Positions 7,501-14,208 of a DNA stretch of 64,000 nucleotides are shown here, piece after piece. This DNA is from an uncultured Prevotellaceae bacterium (lineage in GTDB: Bacteria > Bacteroidota > Bacteroidia > Bacteroidales > Bacteroidaceae), in the NCBI GenBank assembly GCA_902779455.1, contig CACZBS010000024.1:62001-126000 (forward strand). Direction: 5' to 3'. Below the pieces are notes generated by a model. It did no database searches, was not told the origin of the DNA, and saw only the letters and a list, made by a program, of their open reading frames with translations. Numbering within the stretch: the stretch's first letter is position 1; each line of letters opens with the position of its first letter. The translations under genes and the position numbers were made by a program.

Positions 7501-9900
7501 CTTCCACGTGTCGCTGGCGAGGTCAGCGGGCGGGGTGACAGGCTCCTCGGCAATGGGTGCGCCGGCATAGAGCTTCAGGTGCTCCCACCACGACAGATAC
7601 TCCTCGTTGACAGCATCCTTCTGGTTGTAGTTGAGATAGACGTAGGGTGTCTCAGGTATCAGCGTCTGAGCCTCGGTATCGTATGCAAACACGATGTCGC
7701 AGACAGTCGTGCCGTCCTCGGAACCCACGAGATAGTATTTCTCACCATATTCTGGGAAGTCGCCGACGAGTTGCGGGGCGAACACGGCCTTGCCCTCGGC
7801 GATGGTGCCCTTGGCCCAGCTGTCGGGGAAGTCGAAGAAGAGACCCTGCACATAGACGTCGTTGCCGTCGAAGGCCACCTTCGTGGGTTGCAGCACATCC
7901 TGGCTGCCCCATGACGTCTTATACTGTCCCTCGATGGTCCAATCCTCAGGCTCCACACCCTCGGGCAGCACGACGAGAGCGTCCTCCTCCACGGGATCAA
8001 CGCCGCCCTCGATGGTGTACTCGAAGTAGAGCTCCGCTACGGCCTCGCCGTCGAGCGTCTTCCGGAGCTGTCCCTTGGGCACGGTGAGTGCATAGTTGCC
8101 GTTGATGTTGAACTCCTCGCCGAGTGTGATGTACAGCGACTTGCCGCCGATGACATAGCCTGTGAGGTTCTGTTCCTGTGAGGTCTCAAGATTGGCGAAC
8201 GTTACGATGACCTCGTCGCCGTCGGTTCCTTCCACCATATAATTATTAAAGGTGATGGTGAAGTTCTGCAACTTGTCATAGGTACCCTCCACGGGATTAA
8301 TCTCGTAGTCGGGCATGGCGATACGGTATGGGCCGAAGCTCAGTGGGACGAGCGACTCACCGTTGTAGAAGATAGATCCCTTGTCGATGTTGAGCGTGTA
8401 GACGCCGCTGGCGGTCACCTTGTCGGACAGGACGACCAGCACGCCTCCTTCCTTGCGGAGTTCCAGCAGTCCCTCGTCGACGATTTCAAACTCACCTTCT
8501 CTGTCGCCGGGCTTTGTCAGTGTGACCACGGCATCCTCGTCGATGGTGACGGACTGGTCGCCGAAGGTAATGACAAACTCCTCAAGCTCCTTCACTTCGC
8601 CCGGATACGGGTCGATGGCAATTGCCTCATAGTTGAACTCAGGAGCCTCGGGTGTGACGTCCTCGACGAGGAAGTTGTCGACGAAGAAGTAATAGGCATT
8701 GTCATACACGGTGTAGTTGTGGATACCGATGTAGTAGTAGCCATCCTCCCTGACTACGAACTCCGGGTTTACGAAATTCTCAAAGGTTACGCTTTCAACT
8801 ACGGACTCTCCCAGCACCGTCAGCCCATTGGGCAGCGCGTCGCTGCTGGTAGCTGCTTTCACCTCGAACGTCTCAGGATAATCGGCATCAGCGCATCTTG
8901 CGTCGAAGCTGATGCTATAGACATGACCGGCTTCCATCCAGATGGGAGGGAAGTAGAGCCAGTCGTCGTTGGCATTTTCATCTTTGCTATATTGGAGATA
9001 AGCCGCAATGTTTGTATTTTCTTCACCTTCATACGTCAGATTGAAGGTATACCCGTCTTCATTGCTGTCAATGACTGAGACTTGGGTATATTCCTCTGAA
9101 CTGTCGAAGCTGTTGCTGTATGGCAGTTCGTCGATGGGAGTAATCTCGACGGGGTCAGGACCGATTGATTCGCCATCAATAAAGAGGTCGACTTGGTCAT
9201 TCTGTCCTCCAAGTGATACGACAAACTCGTATTCGTGTCCGGCCTCAAAGACATAGTCGTCCTGACGACCGCCCACGGTGCCATTCTGCGACGCAATCCA
9301 CATGCGGTCGTCCGCCGTGGGGTTGGTGATGCACCAGTCGTACGTGCCGGCAGGCACCTCAATGGTGACCGAGCTATTCAAGACGATATTCTCTGTCGTG
9401 AGCGACCCGTCAGCGTTTTCGGGTATCTTATACTCGAACTGGGCGTAGACCTCTTCAGAGGCATCGCCAGATGCGGTCAGTGCGCCGCTCGCTGGCAAGA
9501 TGTCATCATAAGCTGTAGCATCGGCGTCGAGCAGCATCTGATAGCCAGAGCCGTCGTTCCAGACATCGCCGGCGGTCAGCGTAATGGTTGCATAGTTGAT
9601 CTGAGCCTTGAACGGGCGGCGCTGGGCCTTGAAGGCCGGCCTTGACTTGAGCATGGCAGCCTTCTCGGCCGAGATCCTCTTGTACTGCTGGTTGGGTCTG
9701 ACGCCGTTAGCCAGCTGCTCACGTGTGAGCTTCTCTGCCTTGACGAACGGTGTTACCTTCGTCAGCCTCTGATGTCCCGGCAGTCCCTGCAGGAAATCAT
9801 ACTGAGGCGCCTGTTGCCATTGCCACGTCATGGCATTGGCGGGCACGGCCAGCAGGAGGGCTGCCAGCAGAGCCATGAAGGAGATAAGTTTCTTGTTCAT
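4579..9900 (-). CDS. Large exported adhesin-like protein with DUF2436 (gingipain/HagA-type) domain
   Basis: 1773 residues beginning with a clear signal peptide (MNKKLISFMALLAALLLAV, cleavage after ANA). Residues about 100-250 (VWNDGSGYQMLLDADATAYD, YDWCITNPTADDRMWIA, FEAGHEYEFVVSL) strongly resemble DUF2436 of Porphyromonas gingipains and hemagglutinin HagA. Next come two cleaved-adhesin/choice-of-anchor-J domains (LPYSNSFDS...NDDWLYFPPIWMEAGHVYSISFD and LPYANSFDS...GDDWLVTPMIHLEAGKTYSFSID). Between and after them are beta-sandwich segments and four copies of the VYIQG...P..W.K module shared with the neighbouring 530-residue protein. The C-terminal tail (YFDMQGRAVERTHKG, ending VVRK) is of the T9SS-like short type. 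Surface attachment or release by the T9SS is inferred. No protease catalytic domain is seen, so this is an adhesin without a gingipain enzyme part. Ligand unknown. Confidence 0.85.
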   Translation of the reverse strand: MNKKLISFMALLAALLLAVPANAMTWQWQQAPQYDFLQGLPGHQRLTKVTPFVKAEKLTREQLANGVRPNQQYKRISAEKAAMLKSRPAFKAQRRPFKAQINYATITLTAGDVWNDGSGYQMLLDADATAYDDILPASGALTASGDASEEVYAQFEYKIPENADGSLTTENIVLNSSVTIEVPAGTYDWCITNPTADDRMWIASQNGTVGGRQDDYVFEAGHEYEFVVSLGGQNDQVDLFIDGESIGPDPVEITPIDELPYSNSFDSSEEYTQVSVIDSNEDGYTFNLTYEGEENTNIAAYLQYSKDENANDDWLYFPPIWMEAGHVYSISFDARCADADYPETFEVKAATSSDALPNGLTVLGESVVESVTFENFVNPEFVVREDGYYYIGIHNYTVYDNAYYFFVDNFLVEDVTPEAPEFNYEAIAIDPYPGEVKELEEFVITFGDQSVTIDEDAVVTLTKPGDREGEFEIVDEGLLELRKEGGVLVVLSDKVTASGVYTLNIDKGSIFYNGESLVPLSFGPYRIAMPDYEINPVEGTYDKLQNFTITFNNYMVEGTDGDEVIVTFANLETSQEQNLTGYVIGGKSLYITLGEEFNINGNYALTVPKGQLRKTLDGEAVAELYFEYTIEGGVDPVEEDALVVLPEGVEPEDWTIEGQYKTSWGSQDVLQPTKVAFDGNDVYVQGLFFDFPDSWAKGTIAEGKAVFAPQLVGDFPEYGEKYYLVGSEDGTTVCDIVFAYDTEAQTLIPETPYVYLNYNQKDAVNEEYLSWWEHLKLYAGAPIAEEPVTPPADLASDTWKFRSVIFYSAEDSEEYDANVQVGFDGDDVYIQGIAPNAPQLWIKATKNADGKYVVPALQFMGETSGWFKTKYYFAATDGTSTLEDVVFDFDAETNTITTEQWLVLNRDKYALNYMQMFQGATFFLPAPVVIDELPYANSFDSADKRDEMKVIDANGDDVTWRFEEASASYGWHGSNSGDDWLVTPMIHLEAGKTYSFSIDAWRSNTNGTESFEVKLAKEATAEALAAGVQVIENQNVEPTEAENYSNMTITVEEDGYYYFGIHCTSPADQYGMSVTNLLIDEVPVFNPELIAIDPAEGQVEELYNFTISFGDQKVTVKEDAEIQLVDINDEVVAEAGIELNEDGSVSIGLEEAVTADGVYWLNIPDGAICFNGTGIGALSYRYFIGDAEANIVIDPEEGEVESLGIFHVMFKGIVIDLVDPEAEVKATLVNEDSGRQYTANILVIANRRLYVPFTDVTEAGHYTMTIPAGTVVNDLNGLVFGELTFQYVINGKPDFNVNELVELPDGIESQTWTIEGVYNAPDEYGEAQSTNVQHVTGVAFDGDFVYIQGLAYYFPEAWVKGKLEGNTVTIPVWQFVGEDDYGREYLAGTKDGSAVEDIVFVYDAEAQTLTLQTPFVLENDGNEEVGFWGYWRDVVLYAGEPQVLEPVEAPADLATETYIFKANAVESGHEDEGAQPYEAQVKVGFDGDDVYIQGLSPDMPELWVKATKNEAGQYVIPANQYMGELSFWGYTFPYFFTAVNDDNTLADVVLNYDPETSTFTTDQIVALNGDKKSLYYYLLFGSVVITKMEEVAATPADPTFEEFNISETVGYSTIYASVPTVDTEGNTLLTDKLYYIIWIEKDGVAQPYTFTADLYSVDFTEDVTEVPWTLDGYDIYRGGEIIYLEDEIEELQSWTKVGIQSVYYGAGERNVSNIVWNDGSSTITTGIDAITADSDARYFDMQGRAVERTHKGLVIKQTRDANGHIQTQKVVRK

Positions 9901-9959
9901 ACGCTTTTAATTTTTAGTTAATAAAATAAATAAAGTTAAGTTCTTGAGCTATTTCCGTG

Positions 9960-9967
9960 CAAATATA
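9960..9967 (-). promoter_or_regulatory. -7 element (TATATTTG) of the 1773-residue gene
   Basis: TATATTTG on the minus strand fits TAnnTTTG and lies about 60 bp upstream of the ATG at 9900, inside an AT-rich stretch. No clear TTTG is seen at the expected -33 distance. The leader of about 55 nt is AT-rich. Confidence 0.5.
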
Positions 9968-10123
9968 AGAAAAAAAATAATAAGTTGTTACTTTTTCTTT
10001 AATTATTTTTACATTTTTGCTCATTATTGTATATTTTGAGCATTAAATTATCAGAAAACGAGCCCGATTGACGCGTCTGTCGGGCAGAGGTTGCGCGCCA
10101 TGGGATTGAAAAACAGGCGAATA

Positions 10124-10155
10124 TTTGTGTAATCGGAGAAAAATGATTACCTTTG
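10124..10155 (+). promoter_or_regulatory. Promoter of argS
   Basis: TTTG (10124-10127), 20-bp spacer, TACCTTTG (10148-10155): a full match to the Bacteroidota promoter pattern, 31 bp ahead of the argS ATG. Confidence 0.75.
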
Positions 10156-10186
10156 CAGGCTGAAACGAACAGAATATCAGAAGACA

Positions 10187-12016
10187 ATGAACATCGAGAC
10201 ACTCATCAGCCGGGCCGCCGGCGAGGCCGTCCAAGCGCTCTACGGCATGGAGGCCAGCGAGAAGATGCTGCAGCTGCAGAAGACGCGCAGCGAGTTTGAA
10301 GGCAACCTGACCCTCGTGGTCTTCCCCTTTGTGAAGGCCGCCCGCAAGAGTCCTGAGCTGACGGCCCAGGAGATCGGCGACTACCTCGTGGCCCACTGTG
10401 CGGCCGTGAGCAAATACAACGTGGTGAAGGGATTCCTCAACCTCAGCGTAGGCCAGGGCGCCTGGCTGCAGCTGCTCGAGGCCATCGACGGCGACGACCA
10501 CTTCGGCACGAAGGCCGCCACCGAGGGCTCTCCCCTGGTCATGATTGAATACTCATCGCCCAACACGAACAAGCCGCTCCACCTGGGCCATGTGCGCAAC
10601 AACCTGCTGGGCTGGAGCCTGGCCAAGATCATGGAGGCCAACGGCAACCGCGTCGTCAAGACCAACATCGTCAACGACCGCGGCATCCACATCTGCAAGT
10701 CGATGCTGGCCTGGCTGCGCTGGGGCAACGGCGAGACGCCCGAGTCCAGCGGCAAGAAGGGCGACCACCTCATCGGCGACTACTACGTGCTCTTCGACAA
10801 GCACTACCGCGAGGAGGTGAAGCAGCTCGTGGCCCAGGGCATGGACGAGGAGCAGGCCAAGCAGGAGGCGCCGCTCATCAAGGAGGCCCACCAGATGCTC
10901 GTCAAGTGGGAGCAGGGCGACAAGGAGGTGCGCCAGCTGTGGGCGACGATGAACTCGTGGGTCTACGCAGGCTTCGACGAGACCTACCGCCGCATGGGCG
11001 TCTCGTTCGACAAGATCTACTATGAGTCGCAGACCTACCTGCGCGGCAAGGCCAAGGTGGAGGAAGGTCTGGAGAAGGGTCTCTTCTTCCGCAAGGACGA
11101 CGGTTCGGTCTGGGCCGACCTGACCGACGCCGGCCTCGACCAGAAACTGCTGTTGCGCTCCGACGGCACCTCAGTCTACATGACGCAGGACATCGGCACG
11201 GCCGAGATGCGCTACGAGGACTACCCCATCGACCAGATGATCTACGTCGTCGGCAATGAGCAGAACTATCACTTCCAGGTGCTCTCGCTGCTGCTCGACC
11301 GTCTGGGATTCCGTTGGGGCAAGGACCTGGTGCACTTCAGCTACGGCATGGTGGAGCTGCCCAACGGCAAGATGAAGTCGCGCGAGGGCACCGTCGTCGA
11401 CGCCGACGACCTGATGCAGCTGATGGTCGACGATGCCTACCGCACGTCGATGGAGCTGGGCAAGTTCGACGACATGACTGAGGAGGAGCGCCGCGAGATT
11501 GCCCGCATCGTCGGCATGGGCGCCCTGAAATACTTCATCCTGAAGGTCGATGCCCGCAAGAATATGCTGTTCAACCCCGAGGAGTCGATCGACTTCAACG
11601 GCAACACGGGTCCCTTCATCCAGTACACCTACGCCCGCATCCGCTCGATCCTGAGGAAAGCCCCCCTGTCGTCCCCCGAGGGGGACACGATAGACAAAGC
11701 CGCCTGCAAAACTATAGAAGCCCCCTCGGGGGCCGTAGGGGGGGCTTTGTCTGACAAGGAAATCGAGCTCATCCAGAAGATGAACGAATTCCCCGCCGCC
11801 GTCGAGCAGGCCGGCAAGGACTATTCGCCCTCGGGCATCGCCAACTACTGCTACGAGCTGACGAAGGTCTTCAATCAGTTCTATCACGACTACTCGATCC
11901 TCAACGAGCCCGACGCCCAGAAGCGCCAGGTGCGCCTCGTCCTGGCCCGCAACGTGGCCAAGATCATCCGCTGCGGCATGTCGCTGCTCGGCATCGAGGT
12001 GCCGGAGAGAATGTAG
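10187..12016 (+). CDS. argS: Arginine--tRNA ligase
   Basis: Class I aminoacyl-tRNA synthetase charging tRNA-Arg with arginine using ATP, cytosolic and essential. An N-terminal Add1-like domain (about 1-110) precedes the Rossmann catalytic core with the HIGH signature as HLGHVRN (about 130-136) and EYSSPNTNKPLHLGH. The KMSKS-equivalent region reads GKMKSREGTVV. The C-terminal DALR anticodon-binding domain ends LLGIEVPERM. At 609 residues it is somewhat long for the family, because residues about 491-521 (RKAPLSSPEGDTIDK to IEAPSGAVGGALSDKE) are encoded by a GC-rich palindromic repeat inserted in frame between catalytic and anticodon-binding parts. That stretch is in a region where relatives are variable, so activity is probably retained. 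Single gene with its own promoter. Confidence 0.97.
   Translation: MNIETLISRAAGEAVQALYGMEASEKMLQLQKTRSEFEGNLTLVVFPFVKAARKSPELTAQEIGDYLVAHCAAVSKYNVVKGFLNLSVGQGAWLQLLEAIDGDDHFGTKAATEGSPLVMIEYSSPNTNKPLHLGHVRNNLLGWSLAKIMEANGNRVVKTNIVNDRGIHICKSMLAWLRWGNGETPESSGKKGDHLIGDYYVLFDKHYREEVKQLVAQGMDEEQAKQEAPLIKEAHQMLVKWEQGDKEVRQLWATMNSWVYAGFDETYRRMGVSFDKIYYESQTYLRGKAKVEEGLEKGLFFRKDDGSVWADLTDAGLDQKLLLRSDGTSVYMTQDIGTAEMRYEDYPIDQMIYVVGNEQNYHFQVLSLLLDRLGFRWGKDLVHFSYGMVELPNGKMKSREGTVVDADDLMQLMVDDAYRTSMELGKFDDMTEEERREIARIVGMGALKYFILKVDARKNMLFNPEESIDFNGNTGPFIQYTYARIRSILRKAPLSSPEGDTIDKAACKTIEAPSGAVGGALSDKEIELIQKMNEFPAAVEQAGKDYSPSGIANYCYELTKVFNQFYHDYSILNEPDAQKRQVRLVLARNVAKIIRCGMSLLGIEVPERM
11657..11748. repeat. 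GC-rich palindromic repeat inserted in frame within argS
   Basis: Bounded by AAAGCCCCCC (11657-11666) and GGGGGGGCTTT (11738-11748), which are inverted repeats. Inside are two smaller hairpins, GTCCCCC/GGGGGAC (11671-11686) and GCCCCC/GGGGGC (11720-11733). The right half resembles 56561-56600 in a different gene, in the same reading frame. It looks like a dispersed element that has entered a coding sequence without breaking it. Confidence 0.7.
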
Positions 12017-12017
12017 G

Positions 12018-12056
12018 GAGAGTTGAGAATTGAGAGTTGAGAGTTGAGAGTTGAGA
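12018..12056. repeat. Short tandem GAGAGTTGA repeat between argS and the RNase H gene
   Basis: GAGAGTTGA-like units follow each other directly (variants with GAATTGA), filling the gap between argS and the next start codon. It occupies the position where a ribosome binding region would be. Confidence 0.7.
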
Positions 12057-12057
12057 A

Positions 12058-12528
12058 GTGGGAATTGAGATTTTAAATCCGCCGGAATGGCGACATGACA
12101 CGGTGCTGCCGCTGCCCATGGAGGTGACGGCCGATGCGTGGGCCGTCGATGCGGCCTGCTCGGGCAACCCTGGGCCTATGGAATATCAGGCCATCGACCT
12201 GCAGACGGGCGCCCGCGTGTTCCACTTCGGCCCTATGCGGGGCACGAACAACATCGGCGAGTTCCTGGCCATCGTCCATGCCCTGGCCCTCTGCTGGCAG
12301 CAGGGTCTGCCGCAGAAGACCATCTACTCCGACTCCTACAACGCCATCCTCTGGGTGCGCAAGCGGCAGTGCAAGACAAAGCTGGAGCGCACGCCGCAGA
12401 CGGAGCCGCTCTACAACATCATCGAGCGGGCGGAGGCATGGCTGCGCACGCACGACTACCGCAACCCCATCGTCAAGTGGGAGACATCGAAATGGGGCGA
12501 GGTGCCCGCCGACTTCGGACGGAAATAA
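12058..12528 (+). CDS. Ribonuclease H-like protein
   Basis: 156-residue RNase H-fold protein, expected to cleave RNA in RNA-DNA hybrids. The first catalytic Asp lies in WAVDAACSGNPGPMEYQ, the Glu in NNIGEFLAIVHAL, the second Asp in IYSDSYNAILWV, and a C-terminal acidic residue in WGEVPADFG, so the metal-binding set is present. The GTG start at 12058 is used because the PPEWRHD segment near the N-terminus appears typical of Bacteroidota members; an ATG at 12118 would remove it. It sits 41 bp after argS behind a short tandem repeat and ends before a strong terminator, so it may be read through from argS. Distinct from the usual shorter rnhA and from rnhB. Confidence 0.85.
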   Translation: MGIEILNPPEWRHDTVLPLPMEVTADAWAVDAACSGNPGPMEYQAIDLQTGARVFHFGPMRGTNNIGEFLAIVHALALCWQQGLPQKTIYSDSYNAILWVRKRQCKTKLERTPQTEPLYNIIERAEAWLRTHDYRNPIVKWETSKWGEVPADFGRK

Positions 12529-12558
12529 TCCACTGCCGCAGACAGCCGATTCATACAG

Positions 12559-12604
12559 AACAGAGGGTATGCCAAATTGCTTGGCATACCCGCTGTTCTT
12601 TTTT
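12559..12604 (+). terminator. Strong rho-independent terminator after the RNase H gene
   Basis: GGGTATGCCAA (12565-12575) and TTGGCATACCC (12581-12591) form an 11-bp perfect stem with a 5-nt loop. AACAG/CTGTT extends it after one mismatch, and a T-rich tract follows (12596-12604). Confidence 0.85.
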
Positions 12605-12606
12605 CT

Positions 12607-12685
12607 ACCACGAATGACACGAATTGGCTGCGCACAGAGTGCTCGCCCCCAGGCTCGTTGTTCTAAAATTCGTTTAATTCGTGGT
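12607..12685. repeat. Inverted ACCACGAAT-type repeat
   Basis: CCACGAATGACACGAATT (12608-12625) and AATTCGTTTAATTCGTGG (12667-12684) are imperfect inverted repeats (15 of 18 paired) around a GC-rich loop. It is intergenic, with no coding potential recognised. Confidence 0.6.
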
Positions 12686-12731
12686 CCTTAGTAAATGCAA
12701 AATATATATTGGTACAATTTGGCGGCCCCTA

Positions 12732-12796
12732 TAGGAGGCGACGTGTCCCCACGTCGCACTTACCGCAAGTGTCACGTGAGGACACGTGACCTCCTA
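12732..12796. repeat. AGGAGG..ACGTGTC palindromic repeat, copy 1 (downstream of ribD)
   Basis: TAGGAGGCGACGTGTCC at the left pairs imperfectly with GGACACGTGACCTCCTA at the right around a short ACTTACCGCAAGT centre. The arms continue with CACGT. It shares outer AGGAGG and ACGTGTC sequences with the perfect palindrome at 13838-13901 on the other side of ribD. Confidence 0.75.
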
Positions 12797-12846
12797 AATC
12801 GTATCAAGTTATTTCTTATCGGTCACTTAATGAATAAATCGTTCTG

Positions 12847-13782
12847 TCACTTCATGAGGCGCTCATAGTTGACGATGCTGTTGTCGCCATAGCGCGCCGT
12901 GGTGGCGACGACGGCCGTGGCGGGCAGCTGCGGGGCGCGCGTGCCGTCGCTGACCGTCAGGCTCAGGTTGGTCTCGACGCGGATCTCGTCCCACAGTCCC
13001 TGGAGGAGGAACGACTCGAGCGTCTTGCGGCCCCCCTCGACGATGAGCGACTGGACATTCTGATGATAGAGGCTCTCCAGGTCGAGCGGATGCTGGCGGT
13101 CGACGACCATCCGCTTGGGCGAGGGCCCCGCCCAGTGGCGCACGCTGAGCTGCGGATGCTCGCGCTCGTCGGTCACGCGTCCGACGAGGATGGCGTCCTC
13201 CTCGGCCCTCAACTTGTGGGCGAGCATCTGCGTGAAGGGCGACGAGATGGCGAGCGCCCGTCCGTGGTCGTCGATGAATCCGTTGGCCGTCTGCGCCCAT
13301 TTCAGGATGATGTAAGGGCGGTGCAACCGATGGAAGGTGAAGAAGCGCCGATTGAGCGCGCGGCACTCCCGTTCGAGCACCCCGACGGTGACGTCGATGC
13401 CGGCGTCGCGCAGCTTGCGGATGCCGCGGCCCTGCACCTCGGCAAACTCGTCCTGGCAGCCGACGACGACGCGCCGCACACCTTTCTTTATTATAAGGTC
13501 AGCGCAAGGGGGCGTCTTGCCGTAGTGCGAACAGGGCTCGAGCGAGACATACATCGTAGCCTCGCGGAGCAGCGGCTCGTCCTCAGCCCTGACCGAGGCG
13601 AAGGCGTTCACCTCGGCATGGCCCTCGCCGCAGCGCACGTGGTAGCCCTCGCCGATGATTCTTCCGTCCTGTCCGGGCAGACAGATCACGGCCCCCACCA
13701 TGGGGTTCGGTTTCGCGTCCTGCCGCCCGTTGGCGGCCAGCTGCAGGCATCGCCGCATGTATTGTTCATCGATGGTCATCAT
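12847..13782 (-). CDS. ribD: Bifunctional riboflavin biosynthesis protein RibD
   Basis: Performs two consecutive steps of riboflavin synthesis: deamination of the pyrimidine intermediate, then NADPH-dependent reduction of its ribose side chain. The N-terminal zinc deaminase domain shows the zinc ligands and proton-shuttle Glu in GHAEVNA (His55, Glu57) and LEPCSHYGKTPPCAD (Cys84, Cys93). The C-terminal reductase domain starts near residue 150 with YIILKWAQTANGFI and ends with SLIVEGGRKTLESFL, which binds the cofactor. At 311 residues it is shorter than many RibD proteins, mainly in the reductase half, but no core motif is missing. Monocistronic, with a palindromic repeat in its presumed 5' leader and another downstream. 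No FMN riboswitch is recognisable. Confidence 0.95.
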   Translation of the reverse strand: MMTIDEQYMRRCLQLAANGRQDAKPNPMVGAVICLPGQDGRIIGEGYHVRCGEGHAEVNAFASVRAEDEPLLREATMYVSLEPCSHYGKTPPCADLIIKKGVRRVVVGCQDEFAEVQGRGIRKLRDAGIDVTVGVLERECRALNRRFFTFHRLHRPYIILKWAQTANGFIDDHGRALAISSPFTQMLAHKLRAEEDAILVGRVTDEREHPQLSVRHWAGPSPKRMVVDRQHPLDLESLYHQNVQSLIVEGGRKTLESFLLQGLWDEIRVETNLSLTVSDGTRAPQLPATAVVATTARYGDNSIVNYERLMK

Positions 13783-13837
13783 ACCTCTTAAATTTATCGG
13801 CTTCTATTAACTAATGGTTATTACACCGCTTTGCAGC

Positions 13838-13901
13838 AGGAGGCGACGTGTCTCACGTCGCAATCCAGCAGCTTGTTGCGACGTGAGACACGTCGCCTCC
13901 T
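13838..13901. repeat. AGGAGGCGACGTGTC palindromic repeat, copy 2 (ribD leader)
   Basis: Perfect 26-bp inverted repeat, arms 13838-13863 and 13876-13901, with a 12-nt loop. The arm begins AGGAGGCGACGTGTCTCACG. It lies between the predicted ribD promoter and the ribD start, so the ribD mRNA would begin with a long stable hairpin. Confidence 0.85.
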
Positions 13902-13913
13902 ACTATTGCGCTA

Positions 13914-13944
13914 CAAAATTACGAATAAAATCTGAGCCGGCAAA
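13914..13944 (-). promoter_or_regulatory. Promoter of ribD
   Basis: On the minus strand TTTG (13941-13944), 19-bp spacer, TAATTTTG (13914-13921). Transcription would start near 13907, immediately before the palindrome. Confidence 0.55.
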
Positions 13945-14025
13945 GAATCCGGCCTCACTTTTTCCCGCCACCCGCCGCAGGAACCGTCGGGCGCCCGTCC
14001 AGAGGGGCAAAAAAGGCGTTTCGGG

Positions 14026-14117
14026 AAACTCTCGTCACGTCGTGACCGCATGGCGTCACGGCGTGACGGCATGAAATCACGGCGTGACGGCATGCGGTCA
14101 CGACGTGACGTAAGTTT
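14026..14117. repeat. 92-bp four-unit palindromic array, copy 1
   Basis: Begins AAACTCTCGTCACG and ends GTAAGTTT, with self-complementary AAACT/AGTTT ends. Inside are four units of about 21 bp, each with the palindromic core GTCACGnCGTGAC (or a variant) joined by CATG-containing linkers. The second copy at 32645-32736 is exactly the same length and is about 88% identical in inverted orientation. It lies upstream of the prmC promoter. Confidence 0.85.
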
Positions 14118-14168
14118 GATGACGTCGGGCAAGGGGAAAAGCGGGAAAGTTTTTTTCGTCGGAAAATG

Positions 14169-14199
14169 TTGGCCGTACGCGAAAAAAGAATTATCTTTG
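14169..14199 (+). promoter_or_regulatory. Promoter of prmC-recX-comF
   Basis: TTG (14169-14171), 20-bp spacer, TATCTTTG (14192-14199). It lies 9 bp before the prmC ATG at 14209, giving a nearly leaderless message and arguing against the longer in-frame start at 14050. Confidence 0.7.
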
Positions 14200-14208
14200 C
14201 ACGTAGTT

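Noticed and set aside
13783-13913. FMN riboswitch ahead of ribD
   Set aside because: The leader is occupied by a simple perfect palindrome and lacks the multi-helix FMN aptamer consensus.
14026-14117. CRISPR array
   Set aside because: Units are contiguous palindromes with no unique spacers, only four units, and no cas genes nearby.
14050-14208. N-terminal extension of PrmC (MASRRDGMKSRRDG...)
   Set aside because: It translates the 92-bp palindromic repeat and lies upstream of the predicted promoter.
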